Assembly (NCBI GenBank): GCA_016839635.1
Contig: JAEOTV010000073.1
Span: forward strand, 1-64,000
DNA length: 64,000 nucleotides
Source: Promethearchaeota archaeon
GTDB lineage: Archaea > Asgardarchaeota > Lokiarchaeia > Sigynarchaeales > SOKP01
Direction: 5' to 3'
Under the pieces are notes generated by a model. The model had not been told where the DNA came from. It worked only from the letters and a program-made list of their open reading frames with translations, and ran no database searches. Made by a program: the position numbers and the translations under genes. Positions within the stretch are counted from its first letter, which is position 1. Every line of letters starts with the position of its first letter. Shown here one piece after another: positions 36,917 to 46,623 of this stretch.

Positions 36917-38125
36917 TTATTCATGAAAAAATTTAATGAGAAATATAAGTTCTATTCCCAATCCTATTGTGCTAAATATGAATGGTGCAATATAATGAAC
37001 ATTTTCCACGATTAATGCTCCTATAAATCCTGTAGGAATCAACCCTATGCCTCTAAAAAAAGAAACAATTCCATATGATTCAGCTTTTTGATCTTCTCCC
37101 AGATTAGTTAATATAACTTGTTCAGCAGGTATAAAAGTGCAGACGGATAAAGAAAGTAATAGATAACCGACACTTAACGTTAGAATTAAAAAATGTTTAA
37201 AAAAATTCATCCAAAATATCACAGCTAAAATATTCATAAAAAAAAAGCCAAATCCAAAGATTTGACTTAAAATGAGCGTTTTTTTGTTTCCTATTTTATC
37301 TGTAATACGTCCAGCAGGAATCTGGAAAATTGCACTTCCAATATTAAACCATAATGCTATCAATGCAATATCTGGTTCACTTAGATGATAATAATCATAT
37401 AATCCGCCAGAGTATATTGATAGAGAGATACTATAAACAAAAATATCTAATGTAAAGAAAATTATGATTGATCTTAATGACTTGGTTTTTAAAATCTTTT
37501 TCCACATATTTGCTTTTTTATTAGAGGCTTTATTTACTTTATTCTTAGGATTGTTAATAGGTTGAATTTTTTCGGAAAGAAAAAAAATGAAAAAAAATTC
37601 CTCAATGAGTAGTAAAAAAATGAATATTATCATATAAAATCTAGAGTCAAATCCAAGGATTATAAATAATGTACCCGCAATGGTTCCACCAAAATAGGAA
37701 AAATACATAAATCCAAATATCAAACCTTTAGATTTATTGGTATTTTCAGCAACAAGAAATTGAGTGTTTAGATTATTTATAATAAAACCTAAAAAATAAA
37801 ATAATACCCCAAATAGTATAAAATATATGCTTGTTGGGCTTGCCGTTATTAAAAATAAGAGTCCAATAATATAAATAGGAACACTTGTAATTAGAATATA
37901 TTTTCGATTAAATTTATCAGATATTTTACCAATCCAAGGCATAGGTGTAAATTGCATCATTGATCCTAATGAAATGAGTAATCCGGTTAATACAAATGAA
38001 TTTGTAAGATTTAAAAGAAACGGTTGATAGATAATTCCAAACATTCCTGTACCAAATCCATGAAGTAATTTGGTAATAGCCAGTGTTATTAGATTCCTAC
38101 GTTTAATGCTATCTAAACTACTCAT
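36917..38125 (-). CDS. Major facilitator superfamily transporter
   Basis: A 402-residue membrane protein with about 12 hydrophobic helices. The loop GKISDKFNRKYIL (about 59-71) matches the MFS motif between helices 2 and 3, and GRITDKIGNKKTL (about 275-287) is its repeat in the second half. A lysine-rich cytoplasmic loop (about 185-210) separates the two halves. The substrate is not deducible, and drug or sugar efflux-type members are closest in feel. It is a single gene. Confidence 0.88.
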   Translation of the reverse strand: MSSLDSIKRRNLITLAITKLLHGFGTGMFGIIYQPFLLNLTNSFVLTGLLISLGSMMQFTPMPWIGKISDKFNRKYILITSVPIYIIGLLFLITASPTSIYFILFGVLFYFLGFIINNLNTQFLVAENTNKSKGLIFGFMYFSYFGGTIAGTLFIILGFDSRFYMIIFIFLLLIEEFFFIFFLSEKIQPINNPKNKVNKASNKKANMWKKILKTKSLRSIIIFFTLDIFVYSISLSIYSGGLYDYYHLSEPDIALIALWFNIGSAIFQIPAGRITDKIGNKKTLILSQIFGFGFFFMNILAVIFWMNFFKHFLILTLSVGYLLLSLSVCTFIPAEQVILTNLGEDQKAESYGIVSFFRGIGLIPTGFIGALIVENVHYIAPFIFSTIGLGIELIFLIKFFHE

Positions 38126-38202
38126 ATCTATTATTTTCTACTAAAATCTATTTTACATATAAGTTAAAGTAAGTAATTGAAGCTTTTTCTTCACTGTATT
38201 CT

Positions 38203-38577
38203 TTAGGACTTCTTCTCTTTTCTCTTCATTCTTTTCAGATTATTCAGTCCTACTATATATCTTTTATTTTTTTTAGCTTGTTCTTCTAATCCTCCACAAG
38301 GAAAATCTTGACATTGATAACAATATTCTAATTTTTTTTCTTCTACACAACAATATCTAATCCAACATTCTTTGGTCCAACATTCTGAAATTTCACCCCT
38401 ACATGTACCACAGTGAAAATCTTCTGGTTTTACATTATCCCACATATTTTCAAACATTTTAACTAATCGATCAGCAATTGTGGGGTTATATGGTGCAAGA
38501 TAGATCTTACACTGAGTGCATTCTAAACCACAGACTGAAAATATCTTCTTTAACTGAAAAGTCTTCCCTTTATGCAT
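38203..38577 (-). CDS. DUF3795-type cysteine-rich protein
   Basis: A 124-residue protein with about 13 cysteines. CGLECTQCKIYLA at the N-terminus, CGTCRGE, CWTKECWIRYCC and YCYQCQDFPCGGLE near the end follow the DUF3795 pattern. These are thought to bind zinc or Fe-S, but no function is established. The ending is strongly basic (KRMKRKEKKS). It is a single gene of typical length. Confidence 0.75.
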   Translation of the reverse strand: MHKGKTFQLKKIFSVCGLECTQCKIYLAPYNPTIADRLVKMFENMWDNVKPEDFHCGTCRGEISECWTKECWIRYCCVEEKKLEYCYQCQDFPCGGLEEQAKKNKRYIVGLNNLKRMKRKEKKS

Positions 38578-38704
38578 GAAATTGATTATCGTTTCTTTTA
38601 ATAAAAATTTAATCTCTTTTATAATGAAATTTCTGGATATAACTATAATTATTTAAATCAGAAAAGAAGCCACGTTAAATTTATTTTGATTTTAAAGAAA
38701 GATT

Positions 38705-39247
38705 TTAATACTCAATCCCATATCTAGCGGTAATCCCTTGTGAAGAGTAATAATGCTTTATCATTCTCATTTCGGTTACTAAATCCGCTAATTCTTTTAT
38801 TTTTGGATGCATTTTTGGTCCACCTGTTAAGATTAGTTCTACATTCTCTGGTTTATTTTTTATAAGTTCTAATACAGGTTCCACAGGAATTACGTTCATA
38901 GATATTGCTACTCCAACCTCATCAAGAATAACGATGTCATAATCATTACTCATGATAATATCTTTGGCATAATCTAAAGCTTTCTTACCTTGTTCTAGGT
39001 CAAATTCTCCAGGTTCAGCTATGAGATCTGGACCACCAAATTGCTTCAATTCAAAATTGGGGATACTTTTAATAGCCTTAATTTCACCATATTTGTAATT
39101 TCCTTTCATAAATTGAATCATATATACCGTGAATCCATGTCCTGTAGCGCGTACCCCCTGTCCTATTGCTGCGGTTGTTTTACCTTTCCCTCGTCCAAAA
39201 TAAACTTGAACTAATCCTTGCTTTAATCTTTTTCTGGATGTGCTCAT
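38705..39247 (-). CDS. cobO: Cob(I)alamin adenosyltransferase, CobA/CobO type
   Basis: A 180-residue corrinoid adenosyltransferase. The P-loop GRGKGKTT is at 18-25, DYDIVILDEVGVAISM near 92-107 is Walker B, and LILTGGPKMHPKIKELADLVTEM near 136 is the CobO signature (in part). It transfers adenosyl from ATP to the corrinoid, making the coenzyme needed by the methylmalonyl-CoA mutase at 61454-63542. It is divergent from the CoA-transferase operon. Confidence 0.9.
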   Translation of the reverse strand: MSTSRKRLKQGLVQVYFGRGKGKTTAAIGQGVRATGHGFTVYMIQFMKGNYKYGEIKAIKSIPNFELKQFGGPDLIAEPGEFDLEQGKKALDYAKDIIMSNDYDIVILDEVGVAISMNVIPVEPVLELIKNKPENVELILTGGPKMHPKIKELADLVTEMRMIKHYYSSQGITARYGIEY

Positions 39248-39396
39248 TGTTTTTCAATCTAATAATTTATTATATTTTGAAATACTCTATTATTTAATTA
39301 GTTTTTAATGCCAAGTTAGCATGGAATATAAGGTTTTTAATGAAACATATATTGATTCTAAATATTATTTAAAATTCTTCATGAAGGGGATAAAAA

Positions 39397-40257
39397 ATGA
39401 GATCAAGTAAATTAATGTCTTTAGAGGAAGCTATTTCAACCTATGTTAGTGATGGAGATCTTATAGGATTTGGGGGCTTATCTTTTTGGAGGAAACCAAT
39501 TAGTGCTTGTAGAGAGATAATCAGCCAAAAAAAGAAAGGTTTAACCTTGTGTACATTTGTGGGGGGATTTGAAATAGACATGCTTATAGCAGGAGGCTGT
39601 ACCTCAGAAGTAAGAAGTTGCTTTGTAGGGATGGAAATTTTTGGGATGGCCCCACATTTCCGAAAAGCGGTAGAAACTGGTTCGATCAAAATATCTGAAG
39701 AAAGTGAAGCGACTATCGCTTTAGGATTAAGAGCATCCTATCTGAAAGTACCTTTTATGCCTTTAAAAGGTATCATCGGAACAGATATGCCAAAAGTAAG
39801 GAATGATATTAAACAAATTATTGACCCGCTTGGTTCAGGAACTCATCTAATGGCAATACCTAAGATAGATTTAGATGTAGCAATAATACATGTACCGTAT
39901 GCTGATGAGCTTGGGAATGGAAATATAGCTGGAGCAGTATGGATGGATGCAGATATGGGAAAAACAGCAAAAAAGACAATTATAATATGCGAAAAATTAG
40001 TTGAAATGGAGGATATTCGCTACTTACCGGGAAAAGCGCAATTACCCATCCAAACCACCAGTGCTGTAGTTAAAATGCCTTTTGGGGCACATCCGACTTC
40101 ATGTTATCCTTTTTATACATTTGATCCGTTGCATATACAATACTATTTAAAAACTGAATTTGAAGAATACAAGAAAAAATTCATATTAGGGAAGACGCCT
40201 ACTCAATATTTAGAAGAAGCAGGTGGAATTCAAACTATTTTTAATATTTTATTATAG
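39397..40257 (+). CDS. CoA-transferase family I, subunit A (glutaconate CoA-transferase-like)
   Basis: A 286-residue subunit. DGDLIGFGGLSFWRKP at 19-34 is the first signature, MEIFGMAPHFRKAVETG at 79-95 contains a conserved glutamate, and YLKVPFMPLKGIIGTD is the next block. It resembles GctA and the IpdA/CoA-transferase-like hydrolases. Class I enzymes move CoA between carboxylic acids through a glutamyl-CoA thioester on the B subunit. Substrate preference, and even transferase versus hydrolase chemistry, cannot be settled from motifs. It is 12 bases ahead of the B subunit. AAGGGGATAAAAA precedes the ATG. Confidence 0.82.
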   Translation: MRSSKLMSLEEAISTYVSDGDLIGFGGLSFWRKPISACREIISQKKKGLTLCTFVGGFEIDMLIAGGCTSEVRSCFVGMEIFGMAPHFRKAVETGSIKISEESEATIALGLRASYLKVPFMPLKGIIGTDMPKVRNDIKQIIDPLGSGTHLMAIPKIDLDVAIIHVPYADELGNGNIAGAVWMDADMGKTAKKTIIICEKLVEMEDIRYLPGKAQLPIQTTSAVVKMPFGAHPTSCYPFYTFDPLHIQYYLKTEFEEYKKKFILGKTPTQYLEEAGGIQTIFNILL

Positions 40258-40269
40258 GAGGGAAAAATA

Positions 40270-41148
40270 ATGAGTGAATTTTCAAATGATTATACTGTTG
40301 ATGAAATGATGACTGTTTTAATGGCTCGAGAAGTAAGAAATGATGACGTGATGATAGTTGGAGTTGCAACCCCTATGGTATGGGCGGCATTTACATTAGC
40401 AAAGGTAACTCATGCACCAGATGCTATATATCATTACATTATGGGGAATACGTTTGTATTAGAACCTCGACAGGTAAGTTTACTTTACCTTGAAATGAAT
40501 ACCGCTCGAGCATATCGATTTCAAGATAGTGTAGAATGTACATTAGAATCCCTTCCTTCTGATAAACTAACTACAATTGAATTCTTCAGACCAGCTCAGA
40601 TCGATCAATATGGAAATAGTAATAATATATGTATTGGTGATTGGTATAAACCAAAAATAAGACTTCCAGGAGCTGCGGGTATTTTAGATTTTAGTATGTT
40701 TTATAAACGAGGATCTTTCCTCTATACTCCAAGACATGATACAAGAACTTTTCTTCCAACTGAAAAACTAGATTTTATTTCTGGAGTTGGTTTCCTTGAT
40801 GGTAAAAAATCTATATGTGGTGGAGCTGGTCCTCAATGTGTAATTACTAACCTAGCATATTTGGATTTTGAAAAAGAAACAAAAAGAATGAGGTTAAAGA
40901 CAATTCATCCGGGTGTTGATAATGAAACTGTACAAAATTCAACTGGTTTTGAATTGATTGTTTCAGAAGAAATAAAAGAAACTACGCCTCCTAAGAAGAA
41001 AGAAATTAATTTGTTGAGAGAAAAAGTAGATCCATTAGGAATAAGGAAACTAGAAGTTCTTGCTGGAAAAGAACGTGAAGAGTTATTAAATAAAGTAATT
41101 GAAAAAGAACTAGCTATGAAAAATAGATTTCCAAAATCTTTATACTAA
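40270..41148 (+). CDS. CoA-transferase family I, subunit B
   Basis: A 292-residue partner of the preceding subunit. Hallmarks are NDDVMIVGVATPMVWAAF at 19-36, a DQYGNSNN-type turn (QIDQYGNSNN near 117), LPGAAGILDFSMF and GGGAGPQCVITNLAYLDF (near 187). I do not see the usual S-E-N-G loop that carries the catalytic glutamate. The corresponding region reads NTFVLEPRQV, so the active-site residue is uncertain. The C-terminal LNKVIEKELAMK is a short helix. A strong AGGAGG ribosome-binding site precedes the ATG. Confidence 0.82.
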   Translation: MSEFSNDYTVDEMMTVLMAREVRNDDVMIVGVATPMVWAAFTLAKVTHAPDAIYHYIMGNTFVLEPRQVSLLYLEMNTARAYRFQDSVECTLESLPSDKLTTIEFFRPAQIDQYGNSNNICIGDWYKPKIRLPGAAGILDFSMFYKRGSFLYTPRHDTRTFLPTEKLDFISGVGFLDGKKSICGGAGPQCVITNLAYLDFEKETKRMRLKTIHPGVDNETVQNSTGFELIVSEEIKETTPPKKKEINLLREKVDPLGIRKLEVLAGKEREELLNKVIEKELAMKNRFPKSLY

Positions 41149-41199
41149 TATATTATAGAATAATAGAAAATCTTTATTGAGATTGAGCGATATTGTTAT

Positions 41200-44100
41200 A
41201 TGAATTTAGGTAATAAACTTGAATTGCTTTATATTCCCACAACTTACTGGAATGAACCATCAAGTGGTTTTAATTTGATTTCTGAAGGAAAGCAACTTCC
41301 TCAAAATACTAGCTTTTTTGTTTTATGGATTCCCTCAAATGAATCAGAAAAAGAGCTCACTGAGCATATTAACCTGATATTTCCACACATTCCTATCAAA
41401 AAACTTTTATCATGTAAAATTAATCTAGCTATTCCTTTTAGCTTATCAAAAGCAAAAAAAATTGTAAATAAATCAACAGAGTTCTTTCAGGTTGTATCTC
41501 ATGTTGGAAAAATTATACCTATTCCACCCGCAATTAAGTTACTTTATCAATTAGAAATAAAAGAAAATCCAGATCGAAGTATAAGACATTACAGTAATTC
41601 TATTAAAACATGGGCTCTCCTTACAAAATTACTATTTGAGTTGTTAAATAAGGGTCAATTTGTGCCTATGTTAGAATCTACTACCCAAAAGTATTATACG
41701 GGTCAATGGCGTGTAATTCTAAAATCTCAAATTGATAATGATCGTTTTAAATCTATTTTTAATCATAGTTCTTGGCCATCTTTTTGTTTACCCGTAAATT
41801 ATTTCCGTGAAGAAGGAATGATTAAAACAATTGGTCTCTGGCACCCATCTTACATATTTTCAACATATATTGATAGCATTGGAGATTTTTTAATACGATC
41901 TACCTTAAGTAAAAGTAAATTTCAAACTTTTGAAGAATTCTATAGCACAGAAAAAAAGAAAGAAATGGATTCAGATTTTAAATTAAGTTGGGATTATAAA
42001 TTTCTTAAAGCGCTTATCAAAAAAGACTCTATCTTTAAAGTAGATGAATATTATGAAACTATACTACCTACCTTAATTAGGAATTGGACTCAATCAGCTT
42101 ATGGATTCCAATTAAAACATGAATTTAATTTAAGTCTAGAATTAAAATACCCAGAAGACATCAAAGGTGAGTGGTTATTGAAATTTTCCCTATTAATGCA
42201 AGATGGAAATAAGACTTTTCCTTTAAATGAGCTCTGGGAAGGAAGTAAATTAAAAAAACAAGAAATTTTAAAACTTCTTAAACGTGATGAACATTATTTA
42301 GAAACAATTTTAAGAGCTCTAGGTGCTGCTTCAAGGATTTTTCCACCAATTAAAAGAGCTTTTCTAGATAAAATTCAGCACGAAATCAAACTTACTTCAA
42401 GTGAAGTAATGGATTTCTTAAGATATCCAAAAGATCTTTTAATTCAAATTGGGTTTAATATTGTTCTTCCAAGTGTCTTTACAAAAGGAGGAAAACAACG
42501 TTTAACAGCTAGACTTATAATTCGCTCAAAGGGTGATAGAAAGCCAAAAAAAGAAAAATCTACTGTTTTACCATCAATATTTGATATCCATTCGATACTA
42601 GAGGCTAAATGGGAAGCCAGACTAGGAGGACAAATAATTACAGAAGAAGATTTCCAGAACTTAATTAACTCTAACGAACCTTTGATTAATCTAAATGGAG
42701 ATTGGATTTTAGTTGATCAACAAGATCTTGAAGATTTGAAAAATATTGAAGAATCTGAAACAAAAAGCTATATGGATGCTTTAAAGCTAGGTTTAATGGG
42801 AGAAATTCAATTAAAAGAAAATGGTCATAAGTATGATGTATTTGTTGAAGGTGAACTAAGTGAAATTATTAAAAGGATGCAATCAATAGATTCTTTCGAG
42901 GATATTTCTTGTCCATCTTCGTTTAAAGGGAATCTGCGTCATTATCAGCAGGAAAGTCTTACGTGGATGGGAAATATGATAAATTTTAATTTTGGATTAT
43001 GTTTAGCTGACGACATGGGGCTTGGAAAAACCATTCAAATCATTGCATTTTTACTTTATCTTAAAGAAAATTATCCACTAAATCCAGGAGCTGTTTTGAT
43101 TGTGTGCCCCACTTCAATATTATTTAATTGGTATCGTGAACTAAAGAAATTCGCACCTAATTTAGACATAGTACTTCATCATGGTGCCAAACGATATAAA
43201 AAAGCCTCAGAAATCCCAGAATTCCTAAAACCGCATCGAATTTTTCTAACATCTTATGGAACTATTAGAAATGATATTGATTTCTTAGAAACAATTCAAT
43301 TCAGTGGAATTATCATAGATGAAAGTCAAAATATGAAAAATTACACCTCAAAGCAAACGCAGGCAATATACAAACTACAAAGTCAATATAGAATTTGTTT
43401 AAGTGGAACACCCATAGAAAATCGTTTGCTTGAGCTATGGTCCTTATTCAACTTTTTAAATCCAGGTCTTTTAGGAAGTAGGGGTGAATTTCAAGAGAAG
43501 TACATTTTACCAATTGAACGATTTCAAAATCAAGAAGTAATTAATAATTTAAAAGCAATTATTGCTCCTTTTATTATGCGGCGGGTTAAATCAGATAAAT
43601 CTATTATAGAGGATTTACCTGAAAAAAATGAGATAAAAATAATGGTTCAATTAAATGAAAGGCAAGTGAAATTATACCAAGAACTTGTAGAAAAAACGTT
43701 AAATGAAATTGAGACTGTTCAATCTGATAAAAGAAAGCAGAGAGGATTAATCTTAGGATTATTAGTAAAATTAAAGCAAATTTGTAACCATCCCTATCAG
43801 TATCTTAAAATCAATTTATCAACAAAGATTAAGACCGAGGAAATGAAAGAAATTATTTCTCAATCACAAAAATTGGAGAGATTACTAGACATGACGGATG
43901 AGGTTATTTCTAATGGAGAAAAAGTTTTAATATTTACACAATTTACTCAAATGGGAGATATATTACAAAAGATCCTTGAATGGAAATATGAATTTAAGAT
44001 TCTTTACTTTCATGGCAGTATACCTGAAAGAAAACGAAGAGAAATTATTGATGAATTTCAATCAAATGATATTGATAGCTCCCCAATATTAATTTTATCC

Positions 44101-44397
44101 CTAAAAGCTGGTGGTACGGGTCTAAATTTGACAAAGGGAACAACAGTTATCCATGTTGATAGATGGTGGAACCCCGCAGTTGAGGAACAAGCCACAGATC
44201 GAGCTTATCGAATTGGTCAAAAATCAATAGTAAATGTTTATAAATTTATTACAGTTGGTACAATCGAAGAAAAAATCGACTCTTTATTAGAAGAAAAACG
44301 AAATTTAGCTGATAAGATCATTACATCCACAGGAGAATCTTGGATTTCAGATCTAGATGACGAAAAATTAAGAGAATTATTAATATTAAGTATTTAA
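41200..44397 (+). CDS. SNF2-family helicase/translocase
   Basis: A 1065-residue SWI2/SNF2 ATPase. The C-terminal half is canonical: ADDMGLGKT at 603-611, DESQ at 707-710, LSGTPIENRL, then GGTGLNLTKGTTVIHVDRWWNP and DRAYRIGQ. The N-terminal 500 residues match the SNF2-associated region found in prokaryotic homologues (AARLGGQIITEEDF-type phrases near 465). It should translocate on duplex DNA and remodel protein-DNA complexes. Its partner, a SWIM-domain protein, follows after 8 bases. Confidence 0.93.
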   Translation: MNLGNKLELLYIPTTYWNEPSSGFNLISEGKQLPQNTSFFVLWIPSNESEKELTEHINLIFPHIPIKKLLSCKINLAIPFSLSKAKKIVNKSTEFFQVVSHVGKIIPIPPAIKLLYQLEIKENPDRSIRHYSNSIKTWALLTKLLFELLNKGQFVPMLESTTQKYYTGQWRVILKSQIDNDRFKSIFNHSSWPSFCLPVNYFREEGMIKTIGLWHPSYIFSTYIDSIGDFLIRSTLSKSKFQTFEEFYSTEKKKEMDSDFKLSWDYKFLKALIKKDSIFKVDEYYETILPTLIRNWTQSAYGFQLKHEFNLSLELKYPEDIKGEWLLKFSLLMQDGNKTFPLNELWEGSKLKKQEILKLLKRDEHYLETILRALGAASRIFPPIKRAFLDKIQHEIKLTSSEVMDFLRYPKDLLIQIGFNIVLPSVFTKGGKQRLTARLIIRSKGDRKPKKEKSTVLPSIFDIHSILEAKWEARLGGQIITEEDFQNLINSNEPLINLNGDWILVDQQDLEDLKNIEESETKSYMDALKLGLMGEIQLKENGHKYDVFVEGELSEIIKRMQSIDSFEDISCPSSFKGNLRHYQQESLTWMGNMINFNFGLCLADDMGLGKTIQIIAFLLYLKENYPLNPGAVLIVCPTSILFNWYRELKKFAPNLDIVLHHGAKRYKKASEIPEFLKPHRIFLTSYGTIRNDIDFLETIQFSGIIIDESQNMKNYTSKQTQAIYKLQSQYRICLSGTPIENRLLELWSLFNFLNPGLLGSRGEFQEKYILPIERFQNQEVINNLKAIIAPFIMRRVKSDKSIIEDLPEKNEIKIMVQLNERQVKLYQELVEKTLNEIETVQSDKRKQRGLILGLLVKLKQICNHPYQYLKINLSTKIKTEEMKEIISQSQKLERLLDMTDEVISNGEKVLIFTQFTQMGDILQKILEWKYEFKILYFHGSIPERKRREIIDEFQSNDIDSSPILILSLKAGGTGLNLTKGTTVIHVDRWWNPAVEEQATDRAYRIGQKSIVNVYKFITVGTIEEKIDSLLEEKRNLADKIITSTGESWISDLDDEKLRELLILSI

Positions 44398-44405
44398 ACC
44401 CAAAA

Positions 44406-45356
44406 GTGATAAAAATAAGCGAACGCAGAAAAGAATTTATAAACCGTCGAAAAAGAAAAAAGGAAATTCTAAATGGACCTCGAAGAAAAACTGAATACGA
44501 GAAACAACGTACTCATGAAGAAGTTGAACAAATAAAAAGAGATCTTCTAAATTTTGCTCAAACATCATGGGGAACAAAATGGATTCAATCAAATCTAAAA
44601 ATTGGACGCCCTTTTAGAATGCAAAGGGGTATTGAGTATGTTAAAGACGAACGCCGAATAGATAATCTTTCCATCAATCCAGGTCAAATCTTCGCAACAG
44701 TTCAAGGTACTGCTCCGACACCATATCGTGTGAAAATAATTTTTGAGACTATCCCCAAAGAAGGATGGAAAATTATATTAACTCACCTTAAAAACAAAGT
44801 AATTAATCTAATTGAATTATTAGAGGGTTTCTTACCAGAAGATTTAATTACGATTTTTAATAACACCGAATATTCATTATTCCCAGATGCGTCAAGAGGT
44901 TTAAATGCCACTTGTTCTTGTCCTGATAAGGCAATCCCATGCAAACATATTGCTGCAGTTATTTTATATCTTGCTCGTGTTATAGACTACAATCCATTTC
45001 TGTTATTAGAATTACGAGGAAAAACAAAGAGTGAAATTCTAACTGATTTAAGGTTATTTCAATCAGTAGAAAGTGAACAAAGAATAGAAAATGACTCAGG
45101 TTTACCTAAATTTGATTTTAAATTTAATGTACCACAAGTCTCCATTCAAGATTTATCTACTGAAAAAAAGATAACTGGATTTGAAGAATATACTGTTCAT
45201 TTTAACCTTAAAAAACCGAGAAATATCATAGAAACTCTGGAAAATTTAGGTATACCAAAAATTATTGATAATAAAGCTTTTGAAATTGTTTTAAGAGCGG
45301 TTTATCACAAAATTACATCTGAGATATATCATTTGTCTTTAGAACTAAGTAATTAA
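44406..45356 (+). CDS. SWIM zinc-finger protein, partner of the SNF2 helicase
   Basis: A 316-residue protein with a SWIM motif, CSCPDKAIPCKHIAAVIL near 173-190 (C-x-C then C-x-H). The N-terminus is very basic (residues 5-25). SWIM proteins occur next to SNF2 helicases in bacteria and archaea and are thought to help them bind DNA. The start is a GTG, 8 bases after the SNF2 stop, so the two are cotranscribed. Confidence 0.85.
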   Translation: MIKISERRKEFINRRKRKKEILNGPRRKTEYEKQRTHEEVEQIKRDLLNFAQTSWGTKWIQSNLKIGRPFRMQRGIEYVKDERRIDNLSINPGQIFATVQGTAPTPYRVKIIFETIPKEGWKIILTHLKNKVINLIELLEGFLPEDLITIFNNTEYSLFPDASRGLNATCSCPDKAIPCKHIAAVILYLARVIDYNPFLLLELRGKTKSEILTDLRLFQSVESEQRIENDSGLPKFDFKFNVPQVSIQDLSTEKKITGFEEYTVHFNLKKPRNIIETLENLGIPKIIDNKAFEIVLRAVYHKITSEIYHLSLELSN

Positions 45357-45437
45357 TTTAATTCTTATATTCAAAAAAATTTAAAAAAAAAGAGTTTGTT
45401 TAAAAAAGTTAAAGTTTAAAAAAACACTTTTTTTCAC
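45357..45437. terminator. Bidirectional A/T-tract terminator between convergent genes
   Basis: This gap lies between the SWIM gene stop (plus) and the stop of the small membrane protein (minus). It holds several A-runs of 5-9 bases and, at its right end, a T-run. Each serves as an oligo-T terminator on one of the strands. It is a likely terminator for both transcripts. Confidence 0.4.
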
Positions 45438-45785
45438 TTATTTCTTTCTTTTGATAATAAAAAGGCTTATAGCTAAAATACCCCCGATTATACTCCAGAT
45501 AATTGCAGTCCACATCCAGACTAATGTGGTGCCAGGGAAGAAAGGATAAAAAATCCATAGAATTACTAAAATAACAGCCCAAATAGTTCCAATTATTTTT
45601 TCATTCCTTTTACTCTCACTCATGAAAAAAATACTACCTACAACACCACCAATTATGCTCCAAATTATCGCCAACCACATCCAAAAAAAGATATCCCCAG
45701 GAAAGTAAGGGTAGGAAATCCACAAAATTACTAAAATGACTAACCAAATAATTCCAAATATTTTTTTTGTTTTTTCTAGATCCAT
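45438..45785 (-). CDS. Four-helix membrane protein made of two near-identical repeats
   Basis: A 115-residue membrane protein formed by an internal duplication. Unit 1 is KIFGIIWLVILVILWISYP to about residue 55, and unit 2 is KIIGTIWAVILVILWIFYP to the end. Each continues with a YFPG or FFPG turn, an aromatic WMW, and AIIWSIIGG. The units are about 50 residues and keep more than half of their residues, including ILVILWI and AIIWSIIGG. Each has two hydrophobic helices. The function is unknown. It lies 88 bases downstream of the membrane-anchored regulator on the same strand and could be part of its operon. Confidence 0.65.
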   Translation of the reverse strand: MDLEKTKKIFGIIWLVILVILWISYPYFPGDIFFWMWLAIIWSIIGGVVGSIFFMSESKRNEKIIGTIWAVILVILWIFYPFFPGTTLVWMWTAIIWSIIGGILAISLFIIKRKK

Positions 45786-45873
45786 TTTATATTACACTAA
45801 ATTAATGATAATATTGTATTAGACTTCATTTTATATAAATTAGACATCTTAAGGTTGATTAATTATCAAAAAT

Positions 45874-46590
45874 TTATTCTGGGCTCCCAATATTTGGGTA
45901 AAGTTCTATCTTTCGACCCTTTTCCTTAAAAAAAATTAATTTATTCTCTGATAATTTATCTACATGATATTTAACAGTGTTTCGTGCAAGATTAATCTTT
46001 TTTGCAATTCCAGATGATGAAATTCCCGGATTATTCTGAATTAGTTCTAAGATTCTAGTAGTAGTTTCTGATTTTGATGGTAGGATTTTAAAATTTTCAA
46101 TCAATTCAATTGAAGTTGTAATCGGAAAATAAATAGTATATTGTCCATGTTTTTCTTTTTTTATAATGTGATACTTTAATAAAACGTCTAAATGCCATTG
46201 TAATTGACCTTTTTGCAGTTCACAGATTCTAAGTAATTCATTTTGGTGGATACCTGGATTATTGAGGATTTGAGTTAATATGTTTATACGATTTTCATTT
46301 TCAAATATATCTGCAAGTGTTAAATAAGATTTTCCTTTTTTGATGTGAGTTCTTTTTATAAAATATCCCTTATATTCTTTTATAGTAAGCGCTTCAAAAA
46401 TAGATACTGACAAAACTGCTGCTATCAAAACAGATATTACGATAATTATTAGATTGATGAGTTCATTGGGAGCAAAAATTTCGTCGTATGATAAAACTAG
46501 CAGAATTAATGTAGTCGATAATAAAATAAGAGATAATATAAATATCCCAAATTTCATTAAAACTAATTGCCTAAAACTTTTATTTTTCAT
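45874..46590 (-). CDS. Membrane-anchored transcription regulator with two winged-helix domains
   Basis: A 238-residue protein. Two membrane helices (about 12-35 and 43-68) are followed by two cytoplasmic winged-helix domains. The first is about 93-152 (NRINILTQILNNPGIHQNELL). The second is about 173-232 (RILELIQNNPGISSSGIAKK, then ARNTVKYHVDKLSENKLI). The second has a classic ArsR/MarR-like recognition helix. The plan suits a membrane sensor that binds DNA directly. It follows the ICMT-like gene by 33 bases and would share its promoter, which carries conserved motif copy A, so it may regulate itself. Confidence 0.8.
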   Translation of the reverse strand: MKNKSFRQLVLMKFGIFILSLILLSTTLILLVLSYDEIFAPNELINLIIIVISVLIAAVLSVSIFEALTIKEYKGYFIKRTHIKKGKSYLTLADIFENENRINILTQILNNPGIHQNELLRICELQKGQLQWHLDVLLKYHIIKKEKHGQYTIYFPITTSIELIENFKILPSKSETTTRILELIQNNPGISSSGIAKKINLARNTVKYHVDKLSENKLIFFKEKGRKIELYPNIGSPE

Positions 46591-46623
46591 TTCTCTTATT
46601 AACCTTTTTATAAAAAATATGAT

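Noticed and set aside
36830..37015. A 61-codon plus-strand frame overlapping the end of the MFS gene
   Set aside because: It lies opposite the MFS coding region and has no family features; it is a shadow frame.
45816..45860. A CTTAAGGTTGA string upstream of the double-repeat membrane protein resembling the shared promoter element
   Set aside because: Only half of the core matches and the GAACA block is missing.
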